From Bugulina stolonifera (lineage: Eukaryota > Bryozoa > Gymnolaemata > Cheilostomatida > Bugulidae), in assembly GCA_935421135.1 (NCBI GenBank), contig OW285187.1, positions 9,672,001 to 9,736,000 on the forward strand: DNA of 64,000 nt. The letters are read 5' to 3'. Made by a program: the position numbers and the translations under genes. Under the pieces are notes generated by a model, which was not told where the DNA came from, did no database searches, and worked only from the letters and a program-made list of their open reading frames with translations. Below are positions 10,701-20,716 of this stretch, in pieces; position 1 is the stretch's first letter, and every line of letters begins with the position of its first letter.

Positions 10701-12586
10701 GGGTGCTACCTCTATAGCTAGGCTGGGCTAGCCGAAGTGGTCTCTGCAAAGCTGTGGGGAATGGTTGGACTGCTGGGTCTTGGTAGCAGTAGTGTGACTG
10801 TACCTGGGAAGACCCAATGCCACAGGAAATTGCCTGATACTTTGCTGTTTGCAGTTAACAGTTAGAGACTGTATCATTTAGTACAGTAAGATTACTTTAT
10901 TGAACAGCAGCCTACAGACAACTGTAGCAAGAAATTGTGCTCCTTATATGTGAATAACGCTACACTTTAGTAGTTTATTTCTCAGTGATCAGCGTTATTA
11001 CTATAAGAGATTTGCTCTGTTTCCTCTAGGTTTCATTTAGGAAACATTATTTTCATGTATTATATTTGTGTATTATTATACTGTATGATGTACATGTAGG
11101 TCTACATAATATGCAAGTCCGTACCAAACTATAACAATTATTTAGTCACTACACTAATGTCTTTATAGTATTTTATATAAGTCCATGTAGGCCTACATGT
11201 ATTTAAAACAATTAAATTACATGTAATATAGAATTGTACAAGTACATGTCTTTATTCACTTTATACTCATTTACAGGATGCAATATGTGGGACGGTAAGA
11301 GAGTGAAGATTGAGAAGGAGAACTACTTTTGCATGGCTCATGGTTTAAAGTTTTTAGACTATCGACATGGACAAGGTCACCATTTAAGATCTAAGGCTAC
11401 CTACCAAAAGAAGAAAGTATGTATGTTGCATATTTCTTTTAATTTTTTTCAAATTTTAAAACTGAATTAGTCGTCAATGTATCATTTTATTTTTAGCCTC
11501 AACTCCTTTATGTTGGTAGATTTATATTGTTACTAACTTGTAATTTGAACGTAGCTGCAAAAAAGCTATAAATATTAGAATTCTAATACCCAGATTTCCA
11601 TAAGGTAAAAGTGCGAAACAGAATTTCAATCACTCGGTTCATATAACTTTGTTATAATATTGTGTTGATGTGTTTAAAATTGACTTCCTTTTATTTACTC
11701 TGCAAATGCAGGAGTTGCAGAAGGATAATCACGCAGTGGTCAGGCAGAGGCAGCTTCTACAACCATCAATCAAAGCCGGGTGCCCAGTGAGAACCAAACT
11801 ACTTCGATTTACAGATTTTAAGGTATATAGAATTAAACTGCAGGTTTGGTAATGTTAGAGGCACTAGTTGCATGGCTGTGTAGGAGGTGAGTTTTGTGAA
11901 CGTGAGTTTTGTGTCTACAATGGTGTGTATATAAGGAACAGCATTCAACTCTTTTTTTACCAATGTGATGTTGTTGGAAATGAGCAAACTTTTACCATCC
12001 TTGTCATCTCTTGAAGATAAATATCAACAATGGCATTGAGTGGATGAATGGAGTGAAAAACTTCTTGGGTGGCAGAACGACGAACAAACTGTCCATTCTT
12101 ATACAGAAGGTAAGTGCTACATCTGTAGATTGCCTGTACTTGCACTGTATATTTTGTTACTGGATACTCGGTCTAGCACACAAACAAAGATATTTGCAAA
12201 ATGTTCTTGTGGATTTCATTTTATGTTTTATGATATCAGGTTGAACCTCTTTGCTCAATTTCCACAATATTAATATATTATAAAATGCATAATATAATAT
12301 GTTCTCATTTGCTCGATGTTTTCTTGGATGGTGGGTAGCGTTTATGTTCTGTATGCTTTTTTTCTAAATGCCTCCAAAAACAGATATGTACGCTGCACTC
12401 GTTTCTTGCATTAGATTTTCATCATTCTAAAATCAAATCAACCATGATTAATCTTACAGATATGCACAGCTGAACATCACAATATCTACACTTTCTCGAT
12501 CTTATGATCCCAAGATTCCCAAGTTCCTCCAAGACCGACTACCAGCGTTGATGAAGAGGTGCTTAGATAACATTGAGTATAACTGA
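4449..12586 (+). CDS. CARF/ALS2CR8-like protein (six-exon model)
   Basis: Exons 4449-4544, 4713-4791, 11277-11416, 11712-11822, 12017-12109 and 12470-12586 join in phase with canonical GT-AG signals, giving a 211 aa product ending at TGA 12584-12586. The middle of the protein has GLKFLDYRHGQGHH, a basic run, then LLQPSIKAGCPVRTKLLRF. This pattern of a His/Tyr-Gly patch, basic stretch, GCP motif and RFxDF recalls the ALS2CR8 domain of calcium-responsive transcription factor. That is pattern memory, not a search. The N-terminal two exons (LEQFHDVANLKLECQRLQ) look coiled-coil-like. Intron 2 is about 6.5 kb and packed with repeats. An alternative acceptor at 12459 would give an earlier stop. The link between exons 2 and 3 is the weakest step, so the first two exons could belong to another gene. 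Confidence 0.42.
4792..6130. other. Intron 2 of the CARF-like gene, proximal part
   Basis: AT-rich sequence with a run of G at 5359-5369 and no supportable exon. Confidence 0.4.
6141..6512. repeat. 38-bp tandem repeat, about 9.8 copies
   Basis: The unit starts CACATGTACTTGTACACCGT and ends CCGAAAGGCCTA. Copies start at 6141, 6179, 6217 and so on every 38 bases, with the last partial copy at 6483. The first seven copies are nearly identical. The last ones drift (GCCGAAA to GCTGAAA). A degenerate half-unit precedes the array. Each unit contains the palindromes ACATGT and AGGCCT. Confidence 0.95.
6520..8200. other. Intron sequence without a recognisable gene
   Basis: Very AT-rich between 7400 and 7930. 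Nothing codes convincingly on either strand. Confidence 0.35.
8220..8800. repeat. GC-richer patch of dispersed repeat fragments
   Basis: Positions 8683-8740 match 14693-14755 in reverse complement (the stretch with TTTCAGGGTCCTGCAGATAT). Positions 8605-8680 match 24105-24160 (AATTTTATTTGCGA and CGAAGACACCTATTA). A CAAAGATAGTGG end sits at 8676, the same terminus as the 2032 and 14761 elements. Short open frames across it are not supported as genes. A CCAAT box near 8229 could equally be chance. Confidence 0.55.
9018..9092 (+). mobile_element. tRNA-like SINE head (box A and box B)
   Basis: TAGCGTAGTTGGTAGCG resembles box A and GAGTTCGAATCCCAC resembles box B, separated by a perfect GTCTT...AAGAC anticodon-like stem. 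The acceptor ends do not pair and the T-stem is poor, so this reads as a tRNA-derived repeat or pseudo-tRNA, not a working tRNA gene. Confidence 0.45.
9190..9262 (+). repeat. Dispersed repeat, copy of 18125-18203
   Basis: CCTAAGATTGCA followed by CTCATTTGTTCCACTTCGAAC is shared almost exactly with 18145-18200. A looser relative with GTGTACCCACCTCA lies at 15330-15385. Confidence 0.6.
9957..10080. mobile_element. 124-bp MITE with 20-bp TIRs and ACCT target duplication
   Basis: Terminal inverted repeats GCTTAAGACTGGAATTATAT and its complement bound the element. The tetranucleotide ACCT flanks both sides (9953-9956 and 10081-10084). The interior is AT-rich and non-coding. Confidence 0.8.
10407..10520. 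mobile_element. 114-bp inverted-repeat element
   Basis: TTGTTAAAAC then AAGGTTATTAGAAAGCAAG at the left is mirrored by CTTGCTTTCTAATAACTTCG and GTTTTAACAA at the right. The arms are about 30 bp with two or three mismatches, around an imperfectly palindromic AT-rich centre. Confidence 0.75.
10560..10860. other. GC-richer block of unknown nature within the CARF-like intron
   Basis: The base composition is clearly higher in G and C than the flanks. I find no open frame that I would defend and no terminal repeat. It may be a worn retroelement end. Confidence 0.3.
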
Positions 12587-12740
12587 AGATTCGGCTAGTG
12601 AGTTTAAAATAAGAATATCAGGTCAGAATGCAGTGACTCTAGATATGCATGTTCCCTATTGCCCTTGTTTTTCATAGCATATGTTTTCAGTGATGCATCT
12701 TTGTAATTCTGAGGTTCTCAATACATATTTAGACTCACAG

Positions 12741-13044
12741 TGGAACAAAATAACTCTGGACTTCCTGTACCACTACCTGAAGATACTATCGATATGGATG
12801 TCTCACAGTCCACGGACAATCATGTTTTACTATATAAAGATACATGTATTACCAAGGATCTGTCTCACAGAAAGGTTACACCAAGCTTGCTATCATATGT
12901 TCAGCAGAACCAGAAGATCACAAGCAGTGTATCTCAATTAATACCTCTCAACCAGACCTTGTCATCTCTCAATGATGACATTGTGCAAATCATCAATAGG
13001 TATGAAGGAACTTTGTGCGGCAGAATGATCTGGTGGTCAATAAG
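12741..13044 (+). CDS. Candidate additional coding exon downstream of the CARF-like stop
   Basis: A CTCACAG acceptor opens a 101-codon frame running to an AATAAG|GTGAGT donor. A second possible donor lies at 12999. The peptide is Gln/Ser-rich with a helical segment (SSLNDDIVQIINR). A later frame at 13474-13537 (DEKKQKAVKKRLSSISVSTK, then stop) follows a TTTTGTAG acceptor but is out of phase with both donors. A strong donor at 12597, just after the TGA at 12584, hints that some transcripts run on into these exons. Confidence 0.3.
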
Positions 13045-13599
13045 GTGAGTGTAGAAATATAAATGTACTTCCTTTTAAATTATGTAGAAAACCTCGACCT
13101 GATTACCTCACCACCTCCCTTCAATCATCTGTGGTATTTCAGGGAGTTGAACGTATGAGGAATTTTAGCATATGGGTTGGTAATGGCTTTCTTTGCAATT
13201 CAATATTCCTTGCACATGTAAATATTAGGACGCTAATCAGTTCACTTGCTTCATTTAAACCAATGACCTCTGAACCTGCCAGTACCCGAGATATTCAATG
13301 TCAAAAATTACCTGCAAGATATTATTTCTATACCGTGACTATGATATACAGTAAATGAGTGGAAATAAATTACATGTAACTGCTGACTACAATGAGCTTG
13401 CATATAGTGCTTTTCACTACCACATTCACAGTGTTACATGTATGTACATGTACAATACATTCAAATATTTTGTAGATGAGAAAAAGCAGAAAGCAGTAAA
13501 GAAGCGACTATCTTCTATCTCAGTGTCTACGAAGTAGTGTAACTTCTTTTTCAAAGGCTGTGAGTCTAAACATACGAGTACATAGTACATTTGAGTGAA

Positions 13600-14660
13600 T
13601 GGAGTAGCAAATGTAATTCAATACAACATGACCCTGGGTCGAAACTTTTTGGACAACATTATATTTGCTCTAAGGTCTCAGATTGAGGCATTTTCTTTGA
13701 ACAGCTGATGAGTGTTTACTAACATAGTGCAACAATTGCTCTCTAAAATTTGACCTGCTAAATTAACTTCTAGATTTTCTTCACAATACTTTCTAAGTTG
13801 TATAGATGTTCTGCATTTGTTATCATTTATGAACATAAGGTACGCTTGTTGATGTATTCATACTTTATAATTGGCGTACCTTCCTTTAAGGAAGAGTGAC
13901 ATTCAAGTTATATATTTTATTTTATTTTATTCTTCAATTCAATAAATTTACAGTTTTCATGTACCCATTTGAATTGTTTTTTATGGTTCAAGAGCAATAA
14001 AACTGAAGAATCTTTTTGGATTTGTGACCTCGATGAAATTACAAGACTGTTTTTGATATTTTGTATTTTACCAAGAAGTTTATCAGTCGTTATATTTTCC
14101 TGTTTTAGTGTAGGTCAAAGCTATAATTATTACCTGATATAAATGATTACACTGTTTTGCAATCTGACGACTTGATGTTCAGAATTTGTTGTTAACATGA
14201 ATAGCAGGTTTTAATAAATTGTTTTACATCATCCACTATTTTGTTCTTGTTACTGAATAATAATCACAATGTACTGTGACTGGTAACGGTCAGTGCAGGT
14301 TGGATAATAATAAAGTGATAACACTGGAGGGTGCAACCTAGAAGTGAATTGCTGTAGACTACTATTCAGAATAAAAAATTACACTTCCTGCTATTCCACT
14401 GCTTTGGTGAGTGTCTAATGCACAAACGCCAATCTAATGCTGTTTTATAATAATACATGTTGATAACACTGCATAGTATTAGTACATAAACTTGCACTGC
14501 AAAAATATAGTAAGGTAATAGTACCCCATCCTACATTTGAATAATTATGTGAGTTGAAATACAAGTATAATAATATTATCATGTGTTGCTTTTACACGTG
14601 TAGTATTCGAATAATAATAATAATAATATTATTATCTTCGAATAGGAAAAATGCGCTTTA
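13600..14660. other. Intergenic sequence after the CARF-like gene
   Basis: AT-rich, with several AATAAA-type signals (for example near 13940 and 13995) that could end the upstream transcript. No gene is seen. Confidence 0.35.
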
Positions 14661-14760
14661 GCCTTTTAAATAGGATATACGTCACGCTGGTTCGATCAGT
14701 CGCACCTACCAGGCCTAGGACCAGGATCAGGTTTCAGGGTCCTGCAGATATATGAAACCA

Positions 14761-15134
14761 AGATGGTGGAAGGGAAGATCAGACACTCGGGCCAAAAACT
14801 GTCCGTCCCCCGCCTCCAAACGCGGTCCGAACAAAGTAAAGAGTTGTGCTACCTTGTACACAAATACGCTCTTGCTATTGGTGTTCCGCCGGCCAATCAG
14901 ATAGTATTGCTAACAGCGGCATCGAATAGACAGTTTACGTGTACAAACGATATATCATTAGAAAGAGCGCAACAGTTAACCCGTCGCTTCGCAAAACTAG
15001 TCTAGCAGCCATCTAAAAATTCAACACATTTAAGGCGGGAAGTGAATCGCGGAACGTCGGGACCGCCAAATTGGGCGTATTTGGTGGGACAGGGTTTTAT
15101 CATTGAGTGTCCGATCTTCCCTTCCACTATCTTT
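14761..15134. mobile_element. Non-autonomous TIR element, CAAAGAT family, copy 2
   Basis: The left end AAGATGGTGGAAGGGAAGAT and right end (reverse complement CAAAGATAGTGGAAGGGAAG) are 20-30 bp inverted repeats continuing into GACACTC. The interior shares ACTGTCCGTCC and the CGGGACCGCCAA block with the element at 2032. The 80-codon frame inside is not gene-like. Confidence 0.78.
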
Positions 15135-15139
15135 GCCTA

Positions 15140-17290
15140 TTATTTGCAAAGATCTTTTTAAACATGTCTGTGAATTGTAAATATATTCTATTGTCATTAG
15201 GAATCAACTTTGCAGTCCATGATTAGTTTATTTTTCTTACTTTTATTATAATTCACCATGGAAATCAGTAAATTCAAAAATTTAAAATTAATTGCAGTGT
15301 TCGAATTGTGGTTATACGGGAGTATACGGCGTGTACCCACCTCAATTTTGGTGGGTACACTGTCAGCAGGCGTGTACCCTCATGGTAACTGACTAGTTTT
15401 GCTGAAGACACGGCAGTTTTCGCAATCGAAATAGGTTTACTGGTTGCTGAGTGACTGCTGATCGTAAAATTTCCCTCTAATCTAGCGATCGTTTGATTGA
15501 TAACAGCGTGTTAAGTCAATCCCGAAATGTCAAAGTAAGTTTATAGTAGCTTGGACCAGCAACCTGCACACAAATAAATCCTTCTGCTTTACTAACTAAG
15601 TTAGTCATTGTATCAATGGTTTCATAGGACTTGAGTATGAGTTCCACTTTCTTTAGTATTTTCAGCTTTCCGAATGCGTTTGCAGAGCCATGAAGACTTT
15701 TTGATAAGGACAGTGGCCAAACAGTTGAAACTAAAAGCTTTTTTAGCTCTAAACCTAAATCTCAAAAGTAAATTGTTGTACTCTATTGCAATTTGATGTT
15801 TAACTGAGTGATAAATATCGGAGATAGTTGTATTTTTCTTACTTTGCTAATAAAATATAAAATGCTAATAAAATATAAAATAGAAAAATTAAAAATAAAT
15901 ATTAATAATAATTTAACATGATCACCCATGATGTTGTATATAATATAACAATAACATAAATATTCGTATTTGTTAGATTATCACTAGAGAAAGAATCTGT
16001 ATTCAATAATATAACTTATAAATAGTAAATCAAACATAATATTAATTATTATTATAATTATATAAAAAATAAATAATTATTTATTATCTATTTTATAGTG
16101 ATTATTATAAATAAATAATAGAACTAGAAGTGAATCAATAGAATTAGATAATCAAATGGTAATCATATCATAATGATAACTTTAATTATTTACATTTTCA
16201 TTAATTTTTATATGAAATAAATTATTTTGATAATAATTGTTGTAGCAATACGCCTGCATCAAGTATAAATAAAAATATTGCTTACTGGATTGTGACAAGA
16301 ACAAGAGTCGATATTCAATAAATAAAAATGAAAATATAAAATAGAAATAAATTGTTTTTAATAGAACAGGGAATTAGATAATTAATTTATATTTAATGAT
16401 CATTATTGTATCGAATATGCAATGCAAATAATATAGCTACTGTTGTATTGCTTTATATAAAATATTTTAATCTCATGTTGATATTTTTATTCTAGAATAG
16501 GTAGGAATACTATTTGTTTTTGCGCATAGTATTGATTTTCAACAGCTCTAGGTATTGCACTACTATTGCAAACTACTTCCAAGTTTAGTAAGTGAGGCAA
16601 AGAGTGAGGTTATGACAAATTGGAATTCACAGAGAGCTAAGAAGAATCTTGTCACTGTTTAGTCTAGATGGTACTAGTAAAAACTATGTATTTGGATTGA
16701 GCTCGGTTTCACTGGTTGACTGCAATTAAAGTAATCGTTTTGTTTATATTCTCTATTTTTGTTGTATTGAGGTGATTCATTGCTTTGAGAAGTCCACAAA
16801 AGACCACAGGTAATGAAGTTGTATGTTGCCTATTAGTGTACTTGCATGCCGCATATTAGTGTACTTGCATGCTGTCTATTAGTGTACTTGCATGCTGCCT
16901 AGTAACCTACATGCATGATAGTTTGTCGAGTATTTTAGGTAGCTGAATAGTCTTTTTAGGCAATACTATATTTTTAGTTACATTGAATTTAGTGTCAGTG
17001 TGATTTGATATTTCTTGCTAAGGTTATATTCGGCCATGGATTTAACTTTGAGGCCAGTTTTTACTAGTGCTGCCAATTTATAAAACATTTAGCATTTTTG
17101 GAAGATGTTGTCACAAGTGGTGAGGATACTTGTAATACAGTGTTTAGTGATCCAAAGGAAGCTGGTGAGGAATTTAATTTTGCAGAAATGATACCCTAAT
17201 TTATATTTTTTATATCTACTGCTCGCTGGTGAAGCTGTCTTTTTCTAACATTGCTGTACTGGTGTTGTGGCAATGTCTTCTGTTCATTTT
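15140..17290. other. Repeat-rich intergenic sequence
   Basis: This holds a partial copy of the GTGTACCCACCTCA repeat (about 15330), a very AT-rich tract (15840-16480) and the 23-bp tandem repeat at 16832. No gene is supported. Confidence 0.4.
16832..16900. repeat. 23-bp tandem repeat, three copies
   Basis: Three successive units begin ATTAGTGTACTTGCATGC, differing only in the last few bases. A degenerate fourth unit follows. Confidence 0.85.
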
Positions 17291-17315
17291 TCTAGGCGAT
17301 TAGGCACTGTAGAGA

Positions 17316-17420
17316 CCATTGGTTCAAACCCCAGTCAGGGCCTGGTGTTTTCATGGATTTGATGCAAGACCTAACAGCTCCCACAGATAAATCCCGTAAA
17401 TTAACAAAATTATAATAATA
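17316..17420 (+). mobile_element. tRNA-derived SINE, 3' portion
   Basis: GGTTCAAACCCCAGTCAGGG (box B) followed by TTTTCATGGATTTGA matches both arms of the inverted SINE pair at 54160-54421. The 5' half with box A is not clear here. Confidence 0.6.
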
Positions 17421-18038
17421 TTAGAGAAAACCCAGTGAGTAGTACATGTATATATCCTAAATAAATTGGTGAAACTCCTTTACACAGGTATGTATGTTTT
17501 ATAGGCTTCAACCTTTTAACTTTTCCTTATAGCTGTTGTTCAAATAACATTACTGGTGTTATATAATAAAGTCTACAGGTAGATTGTGACAAGGGAAATA
17601 CATGTATTTTATTGTATAATACTTTTGTTCATTATAACTTTGTTAATAAACTTCAACTCCTTCCCTTCTCTAATGTTGATGTCAATGTCATAGCTGTTTT
17701 GTTGAATTACTATAGTTTTCATACAGTTGCAGTTACATACTGTTGTTGTTTGTGTTTATATACTTTTGACAAAATATACAACTGTAAAATGTTGTAGTTC
17801 AGCATTTTGTAATAAATAAAGAAGTTGTTTTCTCTTTGACTACATGTACTTTTATTACAGTGAAAGAAAGATAAGGGGAGTTGTCATGTTTTAAATAGTA
17901 TAGATCTATTCATTCTTACAATCAATGCAGCAGTAACACAAAATTGAAGGACACAAAGCACACTCAGTAGTTTAAAATATAAGGAATAGTCTGCATTGGT
18001 ACCATGTACTCTGTGTAATGAGGTAAAGGAGCTATCAA

Positions 18039-18203
18039 CCATAATTAGAAATTGTCCTCCCTTGTTTTGTCTTGCTGAAATGGGAGAACAACTTCTAATT
18101 ATGATCTGCAGCTTCCGAGTGACCAATGCACCCTTTAGGAAAGGTCCTAAGATTGCAGGTAAGAACCGTGTACCCACCTCATTTGTTCCACTTCGAACAC
18201 TGA
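18039..18203. mobile_element. Hairpin MITE (ATAATTAGAAGTTGTCCTC family) with an adjoining dispersed repeat
   Basis: Positions 18039-18104 are a shorter version of the 1231 hairpin. Immediately after it, 18125-18203 carries the CCTAAGATTGCA...CACTTCGAACACTG repeat also found at 9190. Confidence 0.65.
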
Positions 18204-18209
18204 TTAATT

Positions 18210-19340
18210 GTATTGTCAATAATAATTATTATTATATTATTATAATTATTATTATATTTGTATTGCTATTATTTATTTACTTTTAGACTTTGTGAATAAA
18301 CGTATATTATTAATATTTTATTTATTATTGTAATTATAGTCATTATGTATTTTAATAGAAACTTTGCCATACCAAGTAATGTTAACTGTTAATGTAATAA
18401 ATAAGCAAATAAATCAGAGAAATAAAAAAATAAACGATGAACACAGAATTACTTTAGACTATTATTTAGGTGTAAAATATTACGCGGAATAAGAGAACTG
18501 ATATCGCTTTATTAGAAGCCCACAAACAACTGAAAAGTATGGAAACTTGGAGCTCCTTTTATACTAAATTTTCTCCACTCCAATTTTGAGGTTGAGGCTC
18601 GTTGTACAATAATAGTTGCAAATCGTCTTGGTAGGTACAAAAAGGTTCACAACACTGTATTAAAATACAAGAGAGTGTAGTGCACTTGGTGAAGAAGGTA
18701 TTGCTTGAAATAGTGGTTAGAAAATAACTATTTTAAACACACATAGTAGTCAGTTATGGTATTTGCATTGTGCAACAGTAAGTAATTAAGAAATTACATA
18801 TGTGTAATATTAGACGTAGTAAGACATGCATACGCGTAGATGCACAGAGTAATGCAAGAATATGCAAGGTTGATATAAGATTTTGGGTCAGACCACAGGG
18901 TCCGAGACAGAGGTCCAAGCCAAGCAATATTATATACATGTATATAATCCATGGTAGTACTGGTTTTATTAAATAGGTGTGACAAGTGGTCTTTTGGGTA
19001 TGGTTTACAACATGTGACTGGTAAATTTAGCAAGTCCATGACTTTACATTTTACATTGCTTCTGTGTATACAATGTTGCAAAATATTTATGTATCTTTTC
19101 TGTGCTCTCAGCTCAAAGTTATGTTTGACCTCAACATTAGTTTTATTCTATATTCATCATTTTCTTGCCTTCTTATGGACTATTTTTAGTTCATCCAGTC
19201 TAAAATCATCTCTGTTCAGTTAGTCTATTTTTATTCAGTACAAGTGACGTGTGTTCTCTACACTTTGTTCTTATGCTGACTATCAGATGAGCAGCTACAA
19301 ATGAGCTCTAGTAGCCTCTCGGCTCACTTCCTATTGGATT
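18210..19340. other. Intergenic sequence
   Basis: AT-rich. The open frames here are short, lack splice context and look random. Confidence 0.35.
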
Positions 19341-19349
19341 TAGAGTCAT

Positions 19350-19492
19350 CTATGAAATTTGCGACTTTTCAAAAATGTCAGTTCGAAACAGGACATTCCA
19401 AAAACATCAAAACCTCAAACCGGAATTCCTAACTCCAGTCCCAATCCCTAATCTTCAAACTGACATTTTTGAAATGGCCCTTTGCCCATCTA
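19350..19492. mobile_element. GTTCGAAAC-family element, copy 1
   Basis: AATTTGCGACTTTTC and GTCAGTTCGAAACAGGACA at the left, and CAAACTGACATTTTTGAAAT with GGCCCTTTGCCC at the right, match the outlines of the copies at 31897, 59021 and 62726. CATCTA flanks both ends as a possible target duplication. Confidence 0.65.
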
Positions 19493-19499
19493 CACATAG

Positions 19500-20716
19500 G
19501 TCAGCAGATTTTCCGTGTATGGAAATATTCAGGCTGAAAATGTTCAGTACAATTCAATGAGTATAACATAAGCAAAAATATAATATGATACTACTCATTG
19601 GATCTCTTTTCATTCTTTACTACTATTACTCTTTGGTTTCCTGACTGGAACTGAGGCAGTTCCAACCAATATTACCTACTTGTACACCACGATATTGACT
19701 TATTTCCATGCAAAGCTGTACATTTGGCAATTCAGTAAATATTTGAGTACTAGTCCAATGGTCAACCTGTCACAGCAGAAGTTGTTGAAACTAATCTGTG
19801 ACAGACGGACATATCAGCAAGTTAACTGCTGAACTTTATTATTAATTTAATTTTAATAATAAAGAGTGATACTTACATGCAAAGCCAAGGATAGTCACAC
19901 TACCATTATAATCGTGTATCCCAACTGTCTTGCTTATGGAAACATTCATTGCGTCACAATACCTGTGAGCACCGATTGTACAATGTGTATAAAGTGTTTA
20001 TGGATTGGTATGTGAATTCAACACTGATAAACAGTATAATTACTACATGCTACCAGTTTCTGGTGAATACTCTTGTGTTTTGTCTCAAAATAAATTTGAT
20101 AATGCTTGGCTATTGTTTTTATTATTTATTTCACGGTAGGCTATCGGTGATGTTTATTTCAACTAGTTGTACAATACACATGTGGTAGACATGCAACTAA
20201 GTATTATAATATATAATATAAATTAATAATCGTGCACTACTTGTAAATTTATACAATAATTCTGCACCAGTTTCTTTTATTTTGACTACATGCAATAGAT
20301 TGCTTTTTACTTTGGACTGAATAATAGACATGTCACCAGACTCCCTTACTCATAACTGAGTACGTTGTGTTAGTGGGTCGGAGGTGGTTGTTAGGGGTGT
20401 ATTGTAAAATGATTAGGTGATTATAAAAAGGTCACTATTGTCAGTTTACATCAATAGAAATCAGATACTAAGATGGTTTACAGTCTGTTAAGTTTGCTAT
20501 CTAAAATTGTCTATGCAACTTGTGTAATCAGGCACACAGTAAAATGTGTGAATTGTTATCAAATTACTAGGTCAATTTATGAGATCAAATCATCACTGTA
20601 TGAATCTCTAATTGTATTAAAGGGAAATCATAAGGCATTATAATTCATTGAGACTTTTATCTAGGTACTGAAAGGACCTGCTTTCACTACAAAAGACTGA
20701 TATTTAACCTTTAAAT
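19500..20716. other. Upstream region of the NOX2-like gene
   Basis: No coding exon is seen. The ATG at 20717 is the first residue expected for the family, so promoter and 5' untranslated sequence probably lie here. I cannot identify a specific promoter element. Confidence 0.35.

Noticed and set aside
14763..15005. 80-codon plus-strand open frame
   Set aside because: It sits wholly inside a non-autonomous TIR element.
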